DNA of 64,000 nt from Rebecca billardiae RCC1528 (GCA_965240325.2 OZ251227.1:1612001-1676000), one strand, 5' to 3'. Counted from the first letter of the stretch, positions 31,335 through 40,060 are shown. Numbers and translations are program-made. The notes: generated from the letters alone by a model not told the origin.

Positions 31335-32816
31335 CTAGTACTTGCGTCGCACTGCGTCCGCCACGCGTAACACGTCCACCATCTCCTTCACATCGTGAAC
31401 GCGGTGAATGTCCACAGCTGGGACACAACACGCTGTGGCAGCCGCGGTTGCCCATACGCGATCTGCAGCTGTCGGGGCGTGCACGATATCCTCATCGCTC
31501 ACGGGCCACAGGCCTGTCGCGCTGTGCTGGAGCACACCGCCGAGCCAGGCCTTGCGCGACAGCCCCATGAGCACCGGCAGGTCTCCCAGCCCCGCGCGCA
31601 CCACATCCAGGTGCTGCAAGACGGCCAAGTTATCCGCAGGGGACTTGCTGATACCGAGCCCAGGGTCCATGACCACGTCGAAGCGGGGCAGCCCTGCGGC
31701 GAGGGCGAGCTGGGTCTGCGCTCCGAGCTCAGCCACCACAGCTTCTGCCACGCCCCCAGGCCAGCGCGAGAAGTCCCCCTGCCCTGAGCCCAACCCTTTG
31801 CGCACCCATGCAGCTTTGGACATGCGTGCGCTGTACTTGCGTGTGCTCTCCTCCATGCAGTGCATGAGGATGAAGGGCACTCCCAGGCGGGTGGCCAATG
31901 GCGCCATGCGCTCGTCGACAGTGCCACCAGATATGTCGTTCACAATGTCTGCACCGGCGGCAACAGCCTCCTCGGCCACCGCGGCGCTGAATGTGTCCAC
32001 GGAGATGGGTACCGAGAGCCCACTCGCTCGCAAGGCACGCACGGCTGGCACGACGCGCGCCATCTCGCGCGCCTCCGCAGCACCAGTCACGCCCGTCGCA
32101 TAGCCTCCAATGTCGATCACGTCGGCCCCTGCCGCCACCATCGCGAGGGCGTGGCGGCTAGCAGCCTCTAGCGCGGCCGCGCTGGGCTCATCCTTCACGT
32201 GTGGCGTATCCGAGTCGGGGGACATGTTCAGGATTCCCATCACGTAACTGCGCGCGCCCCAGGTCCACACCTGCGCGGGCGAGCCCGACAAAGGGCAGGC
32301 CGCGCGCGCGCCAAAGGCACGGGGTAGGGCGGGTACCACCCGCTCGCCTGCGAGCTCAGAAACCGTGCGGCTGGTCGGCGGGAGCCGCAAATCACCCGCC
32401 ACCTCGGCAAGCGCCTGCAGCAGCGCCTGGTGCCTCTCGCCGCCCCGCGGCGCAGGCGCGTCGAGCGCGAGGCCGCCGCCGGCGTAGCTGGCGTCGTCTA
32501 GTGCGACGAGATCGACATCCGTCGCTGTTGTGGAGCTGGGCAGTGCCACCGCCGCTGCTCGAACGCTCGCAGCTACCGCCGTGGCAGCGGCGAGCAGCTC
32601 AACCACGGAGGCACTCGTCTCCACCCCTGCAACTGCGTGAAGCGTCGCGTCAGCCGCGGGAACGCCCCTAGCCTCCGGAGGTGGCGATGGAGAGCATACA
32701 AGCGACGATGTGCGCACGACCCGCCCGACGTTGCCCAGCTCGCGCAGCGCGGCGCGCACGGCTGCGACCCGGTCCCCTGAGCCCGCACGGAGGCCGAACC
32801 ACGCGACGCGCACCAT
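31335..32816 (-). CDS. Bifunctional HPPK-dihydropteroate synthase (HPPK part degenerate)
   Basis: ATG 32816 starts MVRVAWFGLRAGSGDRVAAV, resembling the GLGSN-x-GDR start of 6-hydroxymethyl-dihydropterin pyrophosphokinase. The next ~160 residues keep only fragments of that fold (ATDVDLVALDD for the ID(L/V)DLL strand). The C-terminal ~300 residues are dihydropteroate synthase: YVMGILNMSPDSD, GADVIDIGGYATGVTG, VPISVDTFSAAVAEEAV, GADIVNDISGG, PFILMHCME, FDVVMDPGLGISKSPADNL, PVLMGLSRKAWLGG and VHDVKEMVDVLRVADAV. The enzyme joins p-aminobenzoate to the pterin pyrophosphate. Two loops differ from the common MGI(L/V)N(V/A)TPDSFSDGG and GGESTRPGA, so substrate handling may differ. Product 493 aa. The frame is open upstream to 33314, but only in low-quality sequence. 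Confidence 0.87.
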   Translation of the reverse strand: MVRVAWFGLRAGSGDRVAAVRAALRELGNVGRVVRTSSLVCSPSPPPEARGVPAADATLHAVAGVETSASVVELLAAATAVAASVRAAAVALPSSTTATDVDLVALDDASYAGGGLALDAPAPRGGERHQALLQALAEVAGDLRLPPTSRTVSELAGERVVPALPRAFGARAACPLSGSPAQVWTWGARSYVMGILNMSPDSDTPHVKDEPSAAALEAASRHALAMVAAGADVIDIGGYATGVTGAAEAREMARVVPAVRALRASGLSVPISVDTFSAAVAEEAVAAGADIVNDISGGTVDERMAPLATRLGVPFILMHCMEESTRKYSARMSKAAWVRKGLGSGQGDFSRWPGGVAEAVVAELGAQTQLALAAGLPRFDVVMDPGLGISKSPADNLAVLQHLDVVRAGLGDLPVLMGLSRKAWLGGVLQHSATGLWPVSDEDIVHAPTAADRVWATAAATACCVPAVDIHRVHDVKEMVDVLRVADAVRRKY

Positions 32817-32891
32817 GCTGCACGTAACCTGGAGGTCCGGGCCGGTTGCTGGAGCTCCTGACCTCCCCTGTCCTGACCAATCGTACCATAA

Positions 32892-33504
32892 TGTATGGAG
32901 CGCTCGTTGGAACTTGAGCGGGGGTGGAACTTGACATCGCATTTCCCAGCGAAGTGCCCCATCTCGGCGGGGCTGGCACGGTCGGCACACGCTCCTGAGC
33001 GCTCGCTTTGCGGTGCGGCAGGCCTTGGACAGCCCAGACAGACATGCCGCGACCGAATTACCGGGCCATGCGCGCACCACACCCGCGCTACATGGCCTAC
33101 GCGCTGGACGACTGAGAGGCAACGCCGAACCACTGCATTCCACTGCCCCGCATGCACCCCGAGTCACCTTCAGAGCGCGTCGACGAGCGCAGAGCGGGTG
33201 CGTGGGAGTTCGACCAACTCGTGTACCTTCTTGCAAGCACCAGCGGCGAGGTCGCAAGCCGAACCTTGACCAGCCGTGGAACTTGAGCTGGTCGGCAGCA
33301 AAACCACCGTTCAACCCGGATCAAGTTAGCAGCGTGCGAGGAGGAGGCGCGGTGCGCGTCCGCGGCTGGCGAGAGGCGTCCGGACCGTGCCGTTCTCGGC
33401 CGCGCCCGCGCGCTTCCCGCCGCCGCGGGCCCCGTGTACGCCCGTCGTCGCCCTCGCCGCGCGGGCGCCAAACCGGCGTCAAGTTCCAACGAGCGCTCCA
33501 TACA
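32892..33504. repeat. Pair of 26-bp perfect inverted repeats
   Basis: A 26-bp sequence beginning TGTATGGAGCGCTCGTTGGA at 32892-32917 occurs as a perfect inverted copy at 33479-33504. Further GTGGAACTTGA fragments lie at 32924 and 33280. The ~560-bp interior has no recognisable gene. The pair lies just upstream of the HPPK-DHPS start codon and could be the ends of a small mobile element. Confidence 0.85.
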
Positions 33505-33540
33505 CGGTCGAGCACCCCTCGCTGTGCGAGGGGTCCGGCG

Positions 33541-34116
33541 GAAAGGACAGTGGCACCCTGGTCAATCTGGCCCCGCGCCCCTCTCGCGGGCTCTGGCGCG
33601 CGAACGCTTTGTCACTAGTGGCTGCCGAGCCGTAGATTGGCGCTCCGTGCACCAACAAAGACATCCCCAGCCGCATGTTGCCACTCGACACCTCGTCTCG
33701 CCTCGCGCGGAGCCAACTTGTGGTGTGCGGGAGCTACCCGAAGCACAGGCTGTGCTGCGCGCGGCGCGTCGCGAGTCGGGAGTGCATCGGAGCACACGGC
33801 GGTGCATGACGTGCCATGAGGCAGACATGAGTATGTATTCAACGGATTGCGCGTGCGACGCCGTCGCGATGCACTGTTGACCCGCCACGCGTGTCGCTAC
33901 ACGGCCCAGTGTGCTTCGAGTGGCTCCCGCACACCACAAGTTGGCTCCGCGCGAGGCAAGACGAGGTGTCGAGTGGCAACATGCGGCTGGGGATGTCTTT
34001 GTTGGTGCACGGAGCGCCAATCTACGGCTCGGCGGCCACTAGTGGATACGCGTTCGCGCGCCAGAGCCCGCGAGAGGGGCGCGGGGCCAGATTGACCTGG
34101 GTGCCACTGTCCTTTC
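33541..34116. repeat. Fold-back element with ~207-bp inverted arms
   Basis: The left arm 33541-33748 (GAAAGGACAGTGGCACCC ... CCGAAGCACA) and right arm 33910-34116 (TGTGCTTCGAG ... GGGTGCCACTGTCCTTTC) are inverted copies with only scattered mismatches. They flank a ~160-bp loop. Matching short open frames (MALRAPTKTSPAACCHSTPR) appear on both strands purely because of the symmetry. A long hairpin like this is typical of fold-back/MITE-like elements or of a source of double-stranded RNA. Confidence 0.93.
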
Positions 34117-35230
34117 TGTTGGCGGTGTCGCAGAGCGACCCGCCGGCCGTTACAGGGCCATTAGAAGGCAGTGTACTAATTCTATGATTTAATTAAAGAC
34201 ACAGTCACGAGGGCGCAGCTCTCCTGATTCGTCTGTAGTGGTACTCCACCCGTCCCAGAAACCCCGTGAGCCCGTCTTCGGCTCAGCGGGCTCATGACAT
34301 TCCATGGAATGTCATGAGCGCCCGGACTATTATTAAAACTGACCGCCACGCACTAGTTGCGGGTATTTTTCAATACCACGGACTCGACTCGAGCCTTGAC
34401 GTATGGGGCTGGGACGGGTGGGTCGAAGCTTGCAGCAGTGGCAGTGGTGTGAGCATTCTATTCCTTTGGTGTGAGCACGTTGACGTTCAGGTCGCCATCA
34501 TGGTGGACGTCGTTGTTATCGTCGTCGACGTCGTCAGGCCCACCGGGGAGATGTATGGGTACTTTATCCATACCGTACTCGGTACGTATGGCGGGCCGTA
34601 GGTCCGCCCCTTGTAGTGCCCGGGAAAAAGATAAGAAAAAGATAAGAAAAAGAAAATCGCCTCGCCAAGAAAAGAATATCGCCTCGCTCACTACCGGGCG
34701 CCCTCGCAGCTCCCACTGGGGACGCTCGGCCGAAAACCATCTGGCGCCTGGCGCGGAGCGCGTGGGCGGCGCGCGCCGAATCCAACGCCGGCGCGGACAT
34801 CGTGAGAGGACTCCCGAACGGTGCTTTCGCCCGATTCGCGATTGCTGCCCTCGTCGTCTCGCGTGCAGGTCGAACGAGGGCCAAAGTCGACGCGTTTGGA
34901 GGTACGCTCGGCGCGTCGACACGATCGTGCGACCTGGGGCGGTCCTCGCCCGACTTGCACGTCGAGCGCTCGCACGAGCCATAGCATCAAGCGCTGCGCA
35001 CGATGGCCGCCTCGCTCGATTCACCGTCGCGCGTCGGGCTCGGTGCGGAAAGGCCCTCATCACGAGGTGTCTCGCGGGCGGGAAGCGCCATCCCACGCGA
35101 CGCAAGATTTGGCGCGGCCTTCTGAACACCATAACCGGAATCCACACACCGGACTATCCAGGTGCCCCGGTTGGCAAGGTCGGGCGCATGCAAATCCGTT
35201 TGCTACGGTCGGTGGCGTTGTCCGGCCTGC

Positions 35231-35812
35231 ATGGCGTCGACGGTGGCCAATGCGACGGAGGGGCAGCGCAAAGCGGCGTACGACGCGCACTGCACGCACC
35301 TGCTGGGTCTGCCGCCGTGGCAGGAATCGCGTCTTCGCGAGTCGGCGACTGAGGCGACAGCGCGCTATCACCGATCCCAGATGCGCACTGTCCGCGACGA
35401 GATGAAACGTCGCGCGTGCAGAATCGCCGCCCCATCCTCCACCATGGCACGGGCGCTGCGGGACGAGGCCGACGTCGTGAAGCCGGTGACGCATGCGCTG
35501 CGCTTCCTGTGCCTGCTCGAGCAGCGCGTGCCCACCCTCGATCGCGAGTGGCACACGCTCTCGCACTGCGCGCGCGCGCACCACCAACAGCTCCTGATAC
35601 CGCCGAACGTGCGAGTGCCGGACCTGTCGCACGGAGCGGCGAGCGCCGACGAACGCTTGGACCTGGACGCGCTGTTGCGCAGCGTGGCGGCCGTGCACGG
35701 CGCCGACGCGACCTTCGCCGAACCTCGTGCCCGGAGCGGACATTGGCATCCTCGCGACACACGATCTCAGCTGGCGGCAGGAGGAGATGCTCTTTCGTCA
35801 TCCTGCCCGTAA
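35231..35812 (+). CDS. Hypothetical protein, probably frameshifted
   Basis: ATG 35231 (MASTVANATEGQRKAAYDAH) opens a frame of natural composition: LLGLPPWQESRLRESATEAT, DVVKPVTHALRFLCLLEQRV, HTLSHCARAHHQQLLIPPNV and DLDALLRSVAAVHGADATFA. At about 35722 the good sequence appears to move to another frame, reading VPGADIGILATHDLSW and QEEMLFRHPARKNAKRREPA up to 35942. A one-base change there would connect them, so this is either an assembly error or a decayed gene. The family is not recognised. It sits inside the TIR-bounded segment and may be element cargo. GC content is lower and codon use less extreme than in the neighbouring genes. Confidence 0.45.
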   Translation: MASTVANATEGQRKAAYDAHCTHLLGLPPWQESRLRESATEATARYHRSQMRTVRDEMKRRACRIAAPSSTMARALRDEADVVKPVTHALRFLCLLEQRVPTLDREWHTLSHCARAHHQQLLIPPNVRVPDLSHGAASADERLDLDALLRSVAAVHGADATFAEPRARSGHWHPRDTRSQLAAGGDALSSSCP

Positions 35813-36230
35813 AAACGCTAAAAGGCGCGAACCCGCTGGGGAAATATTGCGACAGCACTGGCACGGCCCGCCGACCCCCCCCGCCCGCCAGGGCACAGTT
35901 TTCACTTGTTTAGGAAATCGTCAAATAATAGGAAGTTCTTGACCAGCCTATGGTAGCGCGTACGCGACCGCCCGGGGAGCACGGGGCAGGCTCGACCAGC
36001 TGCTACCCGCGGCTGAGACTGCCAGCTGACATCCGGACCTGCACTTTCGCCCTTGCTCGGGGCACAGCAGGTCCATGCGAGCCGCGCAGCGCAGGTGGAT
36101 CGCGCTTCAGCAGCTCAAGGCCGCGCTCAAGCTTTACGATCGCGGTGCAGGCTATGCTCTGCCACCAACGCCGACTTCGTGTCGACGATCGGGCACTGCC
36201 GCCGACGAATCAGGAGACCCGCGTCGTCCT

Positions 36231-36503
36231 ACCAAGGGGCTTACAAAATACCACTGGGGGCGAAAGCGCCAGTGCGGAGCCCCGTCGCGACCCCGGCTCC
36301 TCAAACGGAAAGTGTCCGGTAGCTCTTATGGAAAAAAGACCGGAATGCCTTGAAAGAATACGAGATGTGTCGACAGATTACCCGCTTTCCCGGATTCAAA
36401 CTTCTCGCACAGTGTTTTCCACTCACCGGACACAATCCGTTTGAGGAGCCGGGGTGGCGACGACTGTGTTTCGCCCCCAGTGGTATTTTGTAAGCCCCTT
36501 GGT
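36231..36503. repeat. Fold-back repeat upstream of DHFR
   Basis: The left arm (about 36231-36322: ACCAAGGGGCTTACAAAATA, CCACTGGGGGCGAAA, CCCCGGCTCCTCAAACGGA, GTGTCCGGT) is repeated inverted at about 36423-36503. Mismatches are concentrated in the middle of the arm. The loop is about 100 bp. The element lies roughly 80 bp before the DHFR start codon, so it must overlap or adjoin that promoter. Confidence 0.88.
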
Positions 36504-36583
36504 CCTACCTGTGTCGTTAAATCATAGAATGGGTATGGGGGTAGTGATAGATCCCCGGGCGGGCCGCACCTGTCTTGGCCACG

Positions 36584-37198
36584 ATGGCGTCGCCCAAATT
36601 CGACGTCGTCTTGGCGTGCTGCCGCAAAACTCTCATGATCGGAAGATGCGGGAAGCTGCCATGGCCGCGCCTGCAACTTGATTACCACTTCTACCATCAG
36701 CTTGTGAGCTCCACGCGCGACCCGCTCAAGCGTAACGCCATGATCATGGGTACGCGCACATTCAGCAACATGCAGAAATACAGCCCCTGGGCGTTCGACC
36801 TGGGCCTCCTAGCCCTCCCTGTGGTCCTCACCCGCCGTCCGGAAGCGGATGCCCGGGCGCTCTTCAAGATACCCAAGGACGTGCTTGTTGCTGAATCTCT
36901 CGAACACGCGATGCAGCTCGTGGCAACGGACGAGGTTGTCGGTGACGTGGCCGTCGAGAAGGCATATGTTCTTGGGGGAGCTGCGCTGTATGCGGAAGCC
37001 CTCGCATCGGACAGGCTCGAGCGCGCGTATGTGACGTGGGTCGATCTGCTACATGAGGAACGCACCCCTGATGACTTGTGCCTTCCTGCTGGTTGCTTTG
37101 ATCAACTCGTGTTGGATCCGCAATGTTCCCGTGCAGGGAAGGTTCACACGAGCTCACATGGGATTGGTTTTGAGTTCAACACGTTTGTCCGAGGATGA
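36584..37198 (+). CDS. Dihydrofolate reductase (stand-alone)
   Basis: The first ATG is at 36584 (MASPKFDVVLACCRKTLMIG); the frame is open nine bases upstream, but only to a TTG. It reduces dihydrofolate to tetrahydrofolate with NADPH. Diagnostic segments are GRCGKLPWPRLQLDYHFYHQ (the LPWP loop, with Asp at the place of the catalytic acid), KRNAMIMGTRTFSNM, LPVVLTRRPEAD, KAYVLGGAALYAEALASDRL (the NADPH-binding GG) and a C-terminus ending FEFNTFVRG. Length 204 aa, near the vertebrate enzyme. There is no thymidylate synthase domain before the TGA at 37198 and none follows, although plants and many protists fuse the two enzymes. It is the third folate gene in the region. Confidence 0.92.
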   Translation: MASPKFDVVLACCRKTLMIGRCGKLPWPRLQLDYHFYHQLVSSTRDPLKRNAMIMGTRTFSNMQKYSPWAFDLGLLALPVVLTRRPEADARALFKIPKDVLVAESLEHAMQLVATDEVVGDVAVEKAYVLGGAALYAEALASDRLERAYVTWVDLLHEERTPDDLCLPAGCFDQLVLDPQCSRAGKVHTSSHGIGFEFNTFVRG

Positions 37199-37220
37199 TT
37201 CTGACTCAATTAGATACGAC

Positions 37221-37330
37221 GGACCGGCCGAGAGAGAGAGAGAGAGCCGAGAGAGAGAGAGCCGAGACGGAGAGAGAGAGCTGAGAGAGAGAGAGAGAGA
37301 GAGCTGAGAGAGTGAGAGACGGAGTCACTA
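37221..37330. repeat. GA-rich imperfect microsatellite
   Basis: Runs of GAGAGAGA are separated by CCGA, GACGG and CTGAGA, immediately after the DHFR stop codon. It could form part of the 3' untranslated region. Confidence 0.93.
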
Positions 37331-37455
37331 GCGAAAGAGAGCGAGACGAGAGCGGAGTCCTGAGCGGAGAGACTCGGACTGCTACTTGCTAGATAGAGTC
37401 TAGAGATAGCTATACTGTGAAGCCTGAGTATCACATTAGTATTTAATATATATAT

Positions 37456-37535
37456 GACCGCGTTCCGCGGTCCTTTTCCGTAGAACGAACGTAGTTCGGG
37501 GCCCGCGGTGGCGGTGCACCCTCCGTCGCAGTCGT
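37456..37535 (+). repeat. Dispersed repeat family B terminus, copy 2
   Basis: It begins GACCGCGTTCCGCGGTCC, a 7-bp-arm hairpin with a TTC loop. TTTTCCGTAGAACGAACGTA, GGGGCCCGCGGTGG and GTGCACCCTCCGTCG follow, as in the other family B ends. Confidence 0.88.
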
Positions 37536-37669
37536 CCCGTACACGTGTAACTAGACTCCATCCAGCGGCGCGCCGCCCCAGCGCCGCGCCGCCGCCGGCG
37601 TGCGCCGAGTGTGGATGTCGGTCGTCGGCCGAGCTGCCCTCATCACAGACGGCCCTTACCTGACCCCCT

Positions 37670-38200
37670 GCGCGTGCGCGACGGCCGACAGGCGGATGCG
37701 ACTCGGCGTGATCGACGCACGAGCGCGACTCTTGCACGCCAGGCCACCGGCGGAGCTGACTGACAGCCAGGGAGCCGGACGGCGCGGGACCGCGCGGATT
37801 CGACCGTTCGTTCGGGCCTGCCGCTGACCGTCGTCGCCGCGACGCCAGCAGCGCAGGAGTAGATGATCTGCAGGTCAGTAGGGTTCGACCTGCGCGCCTG
37901 CGCGACGGCCGACAGGCGGGCGCGAGGCGTGAGCGACGCATGAGCGCGACTCAACGTGCACACCAGGCACCACGCGGCCGAGCTGACTGACCGCGAGCCA
38001 GGGAGCACGGTGCGAGCAGCCATGCAGCACCGGTGCTTGCGCGCGCCGCGCGTGCACGGGGTGACACACCTCGGTCAGGCTCGGCACGCGTCGCAGAGGC
38101 ACGGCCAGCTCTGGGCACGCCAGGCGCCCAGGCCACGCGGAGCTGACAGCCACGGGGAGCCGACGGCGCGCGGGGCCGCGGCCAGTTCCGAGTTCGACTT
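37670..38200. repeat. Three diverged ~210-bp direct repeats
   Basis: GCGACGGCCGACAGGCGG, then GAGCGCGACTC, GCACGCCAGGC and GAGCTGACTGACAG recur in the same order. The units begin near 37675 and 37890, with a more degenerate one near 38090 (GGCACGGCCAGCTCTGGGCA, CGGAGCTGACAGCCACGGGG). No consistent open frame spans them. Confidence 0.6.
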
Positions 38201-38808
38201 GCGCCTGCTCTGAAGAAGAGTTCTGGGAGACCCTGGCGGAGAGGCATGGCAAGGGGGGCGTGTGGTGAAGTCGGAGACTCCGAGATCGATCAGTCCGGCA
38301 TCATGCGCCGCTGCCCCCGAGCTTGCGAGAGCCCGAACACAGGGCGGCGGCTGCGGCGGCGGCGGCGCGGCCGCGCGCCGGCCGGCCGCGCAGGCATCGA
38401 CAGGGCGCGGCAGGGGCGTGCGGAGTGACTAGTGAGCGGGCACGAACGCGATGTCGACGGCCGTCGGGACCCGCCGCAGACGCGCGCTCCAGGCGCCACT
38501 CGGCACTTGCCACGCGCACCTGCCCATCGAGCGCCCCCTTGCGGACCAACCAAGAGTCGTCGAGGCTCGCTCGCCACCCCAGCAGAAGAAACCTGCACAG
38601 CACGTCGTCCTTGCGACGACGGCAGGTTTTGAGCTCGCCAGCTCGGTAAGTCAGTGACTATGGAATGGGCTGGCAACGAATAGCTGCGCGGGTATTTTCA
38701 ATAAGGCTTGCGGGTTTTAGACTCTAGATACCAACCGCCGCGAAGCCAAGTTCATATTCATCAAGGCGGAGGCAAACTATCACACATGAACGAGAGTCTA
38801 CCCACAAA
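38201..38808. other. Intergenic DNA without recognisable gene
   Basis: GC-rich to about 38640, then AT-richer. Short frames are open on both strands, but none looks like a gene. GGCGGC runs lie at 38342-38370. Confidence 0.4.
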
Positions 38809-39072
38809 ATCGCGCTCGTCACGAACCGTTACGTTAATGTCACGTCCAGCTGACGTCCAGATCGCACTTTACTTAAGGGAATGAGCTGGACGCGCTTATT
38901 TTCGGCCTAATAGACCTCTCTATGCGATCTCAAAAACTCGAAACTCGGTCTCCGCCAGCCCTAAAAATCGCCCCCCGTCCCTTTTTTCTTGATCAAAGAT
39001 CTTTTTGAAACGTGGTTCGGGCCCGCTGGTGCGGGCTCCACGCTGCGCGCTCCGCCCTGCACCGCGGGCCAT
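38809..39072 (-). repeat. Dispersed repeat family A, copy 2 (inverted)
   Basis: It reads, in inverse order to copy 1, CGCTCGTCACGAACCGTTAC, TGACGTCCAGATCGCACTTT, CTAAAAATCGCCCCCCGTCC, TTGATCAAAGATCTTTTTGA, GCTCCACGCTGCGCGCTCCG and CTGCACCGCGGGCCAT. It is very similar to copy 1 and abuts the family B end at 39082 with only about nine bases between. Confidence 0.92.
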
Positions 39073-39081
39073 AATAGTAAT

Positions 39082-40060
39082 GACCGCGTTCCGCGGTCCT
39101 TTTCCGTAGAACCAACGCAGTTGGGGGCCCGCGGCGCAGTGGTTGAGAATGAGACCGTGACGTCGTCAATCCGCACGGTCTGGCGTCTGCCTGGCAGTCA
39201 GACAGGCCGAGCCGCACCGTCTCGGAGAGTGAGTGAGAGTCAGACCCGTCCGTCGGACTCGCGGCGCGTGAATGGGCGCGCCGACGGCCAAGGGTGGCAC
39301 GGGACACCAGCGGACGGGCCGCGCGGGGAAGCGGGGCGGCGCGCGCGCAGGGCGAGAGGCGCGGACGGGCCGCGCGGGGAAGCGGGGCGGCGCGCGTGCA
39401 GGGCGAGAGGCGCCGCGCGGCGCGGGCCGGCGCGTGCGCGCGCGCGCGCGCACCTGCTAGAGGTGCTCGCGCTGCGCCATGCGCTCGACGAAGGGCCGCT
39501 GGTCGCTCAGCCGGCGCGCCTCGGGCCGGCATAGCGAGAGCGCGCGCCACTGCTGCCCGCCCACGCTGCGCAGCCACGCGCAGACCGAGCGGAGCTCGGG
39601 GTGGGACGAAGCGAGTGGCGTGTCGCGCCCGCCGCCAGGCGCACGCGTGCCCTGCTCCGCACCGCGCCGCCGTGCTCGCCCGCCGCCTGCTCCGCCGCGT
39701 CGGCCTCGAGGATGGCGGCGGCCAGCGGCAGGCTGAGCGGCGCGCGCTCGCCCACCGTAGCTTCGAGGGCCGTCCACACCTGCTCGAGCTGCTGCAGGGC
39801 GTGGACAAGGGCAGCGCGCGCGCCCAGCGCATCCGTGCCGCGTGACGCAGCGCGTCGAGCTCGGCGTCTCGCTTCGCCAGCTCGGCGCCCAGCGCCTCTG
39901 CGCGCACGCGTCGAGCTCGGCGTCGCGCTTTGCCAGCTCGGCGCCCAGCGCCTTCACGCGCACGTGCTCGTGTATCTGCGCGCGCACGGCCTGCGCGCCG
40001 CCGCCCATCTGCGCGCGCAGACTCGGACTCGTCGCGGCTGGCTGCTAGGGAGTGCTAGGG
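39082..40060 (+). repeat. Family B repeat, long copy carrying coding-like fragments
   Basis: It starts with the GACCGCG/CGCGGTC hairpin. The stretch 39290-39720 (GGGGAAGCGGGGCGGCGCGC twice, GAGGTGCTCGCGCTGCGCCA, GGGCCGCTGGTCGCTCAGCC) is also present at 57290-57670. On the minus strand, fragments with natural composition appear in different frames: ELRSVCAWLRSVGGQQWRAL and CRPEARRLSDQRPFVERMAQ, LVHALQQLEQVWTALEATV, and a duplicated ALGAELAKRDAELDA. This looks like pieces of a cellular coiled-coil gene captured and broken inside a repeat. I do not recognise the gene. The right boundary is uncertain. Confidence 0.6.

Larger units (their letters stand above)
34179..36530. mobile_element. Candidate 2.35-kb element bounded by inverted termini
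   Basis: The left end at 34179-34204 reads ATTCTATGATTTAA, five extra bases, then GACACAG. The right end at 36509-36530 is the inverse, CTGTGTCGTTAAATCATAGA plus AT. The 14-bp outer part is perfect and a 7-bp inner part matches after a small indel. The interior contains a 30-bp perfect palindrome (34290-34319), an uncharacterised open frame at 35231 and fold-back arms at 36231-36503. No clear target-site duplication was seen. The right end lies 53 bp before the DHFR start codon. This could be a degenerate DNA transposon or a coincidental AT-rich inverted pair; no transposase motif was found. Confidence 0.45.

Noticed and set aside
34458-35147. 230-codon minus-strand frame ending in Asp/Asn-rich residues
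   Set aside because: Arg-rich and without domain; the acidic end comes from GTCGTC-type repeats at 34500-34535. The opposite strand has the better candidate at 35231.
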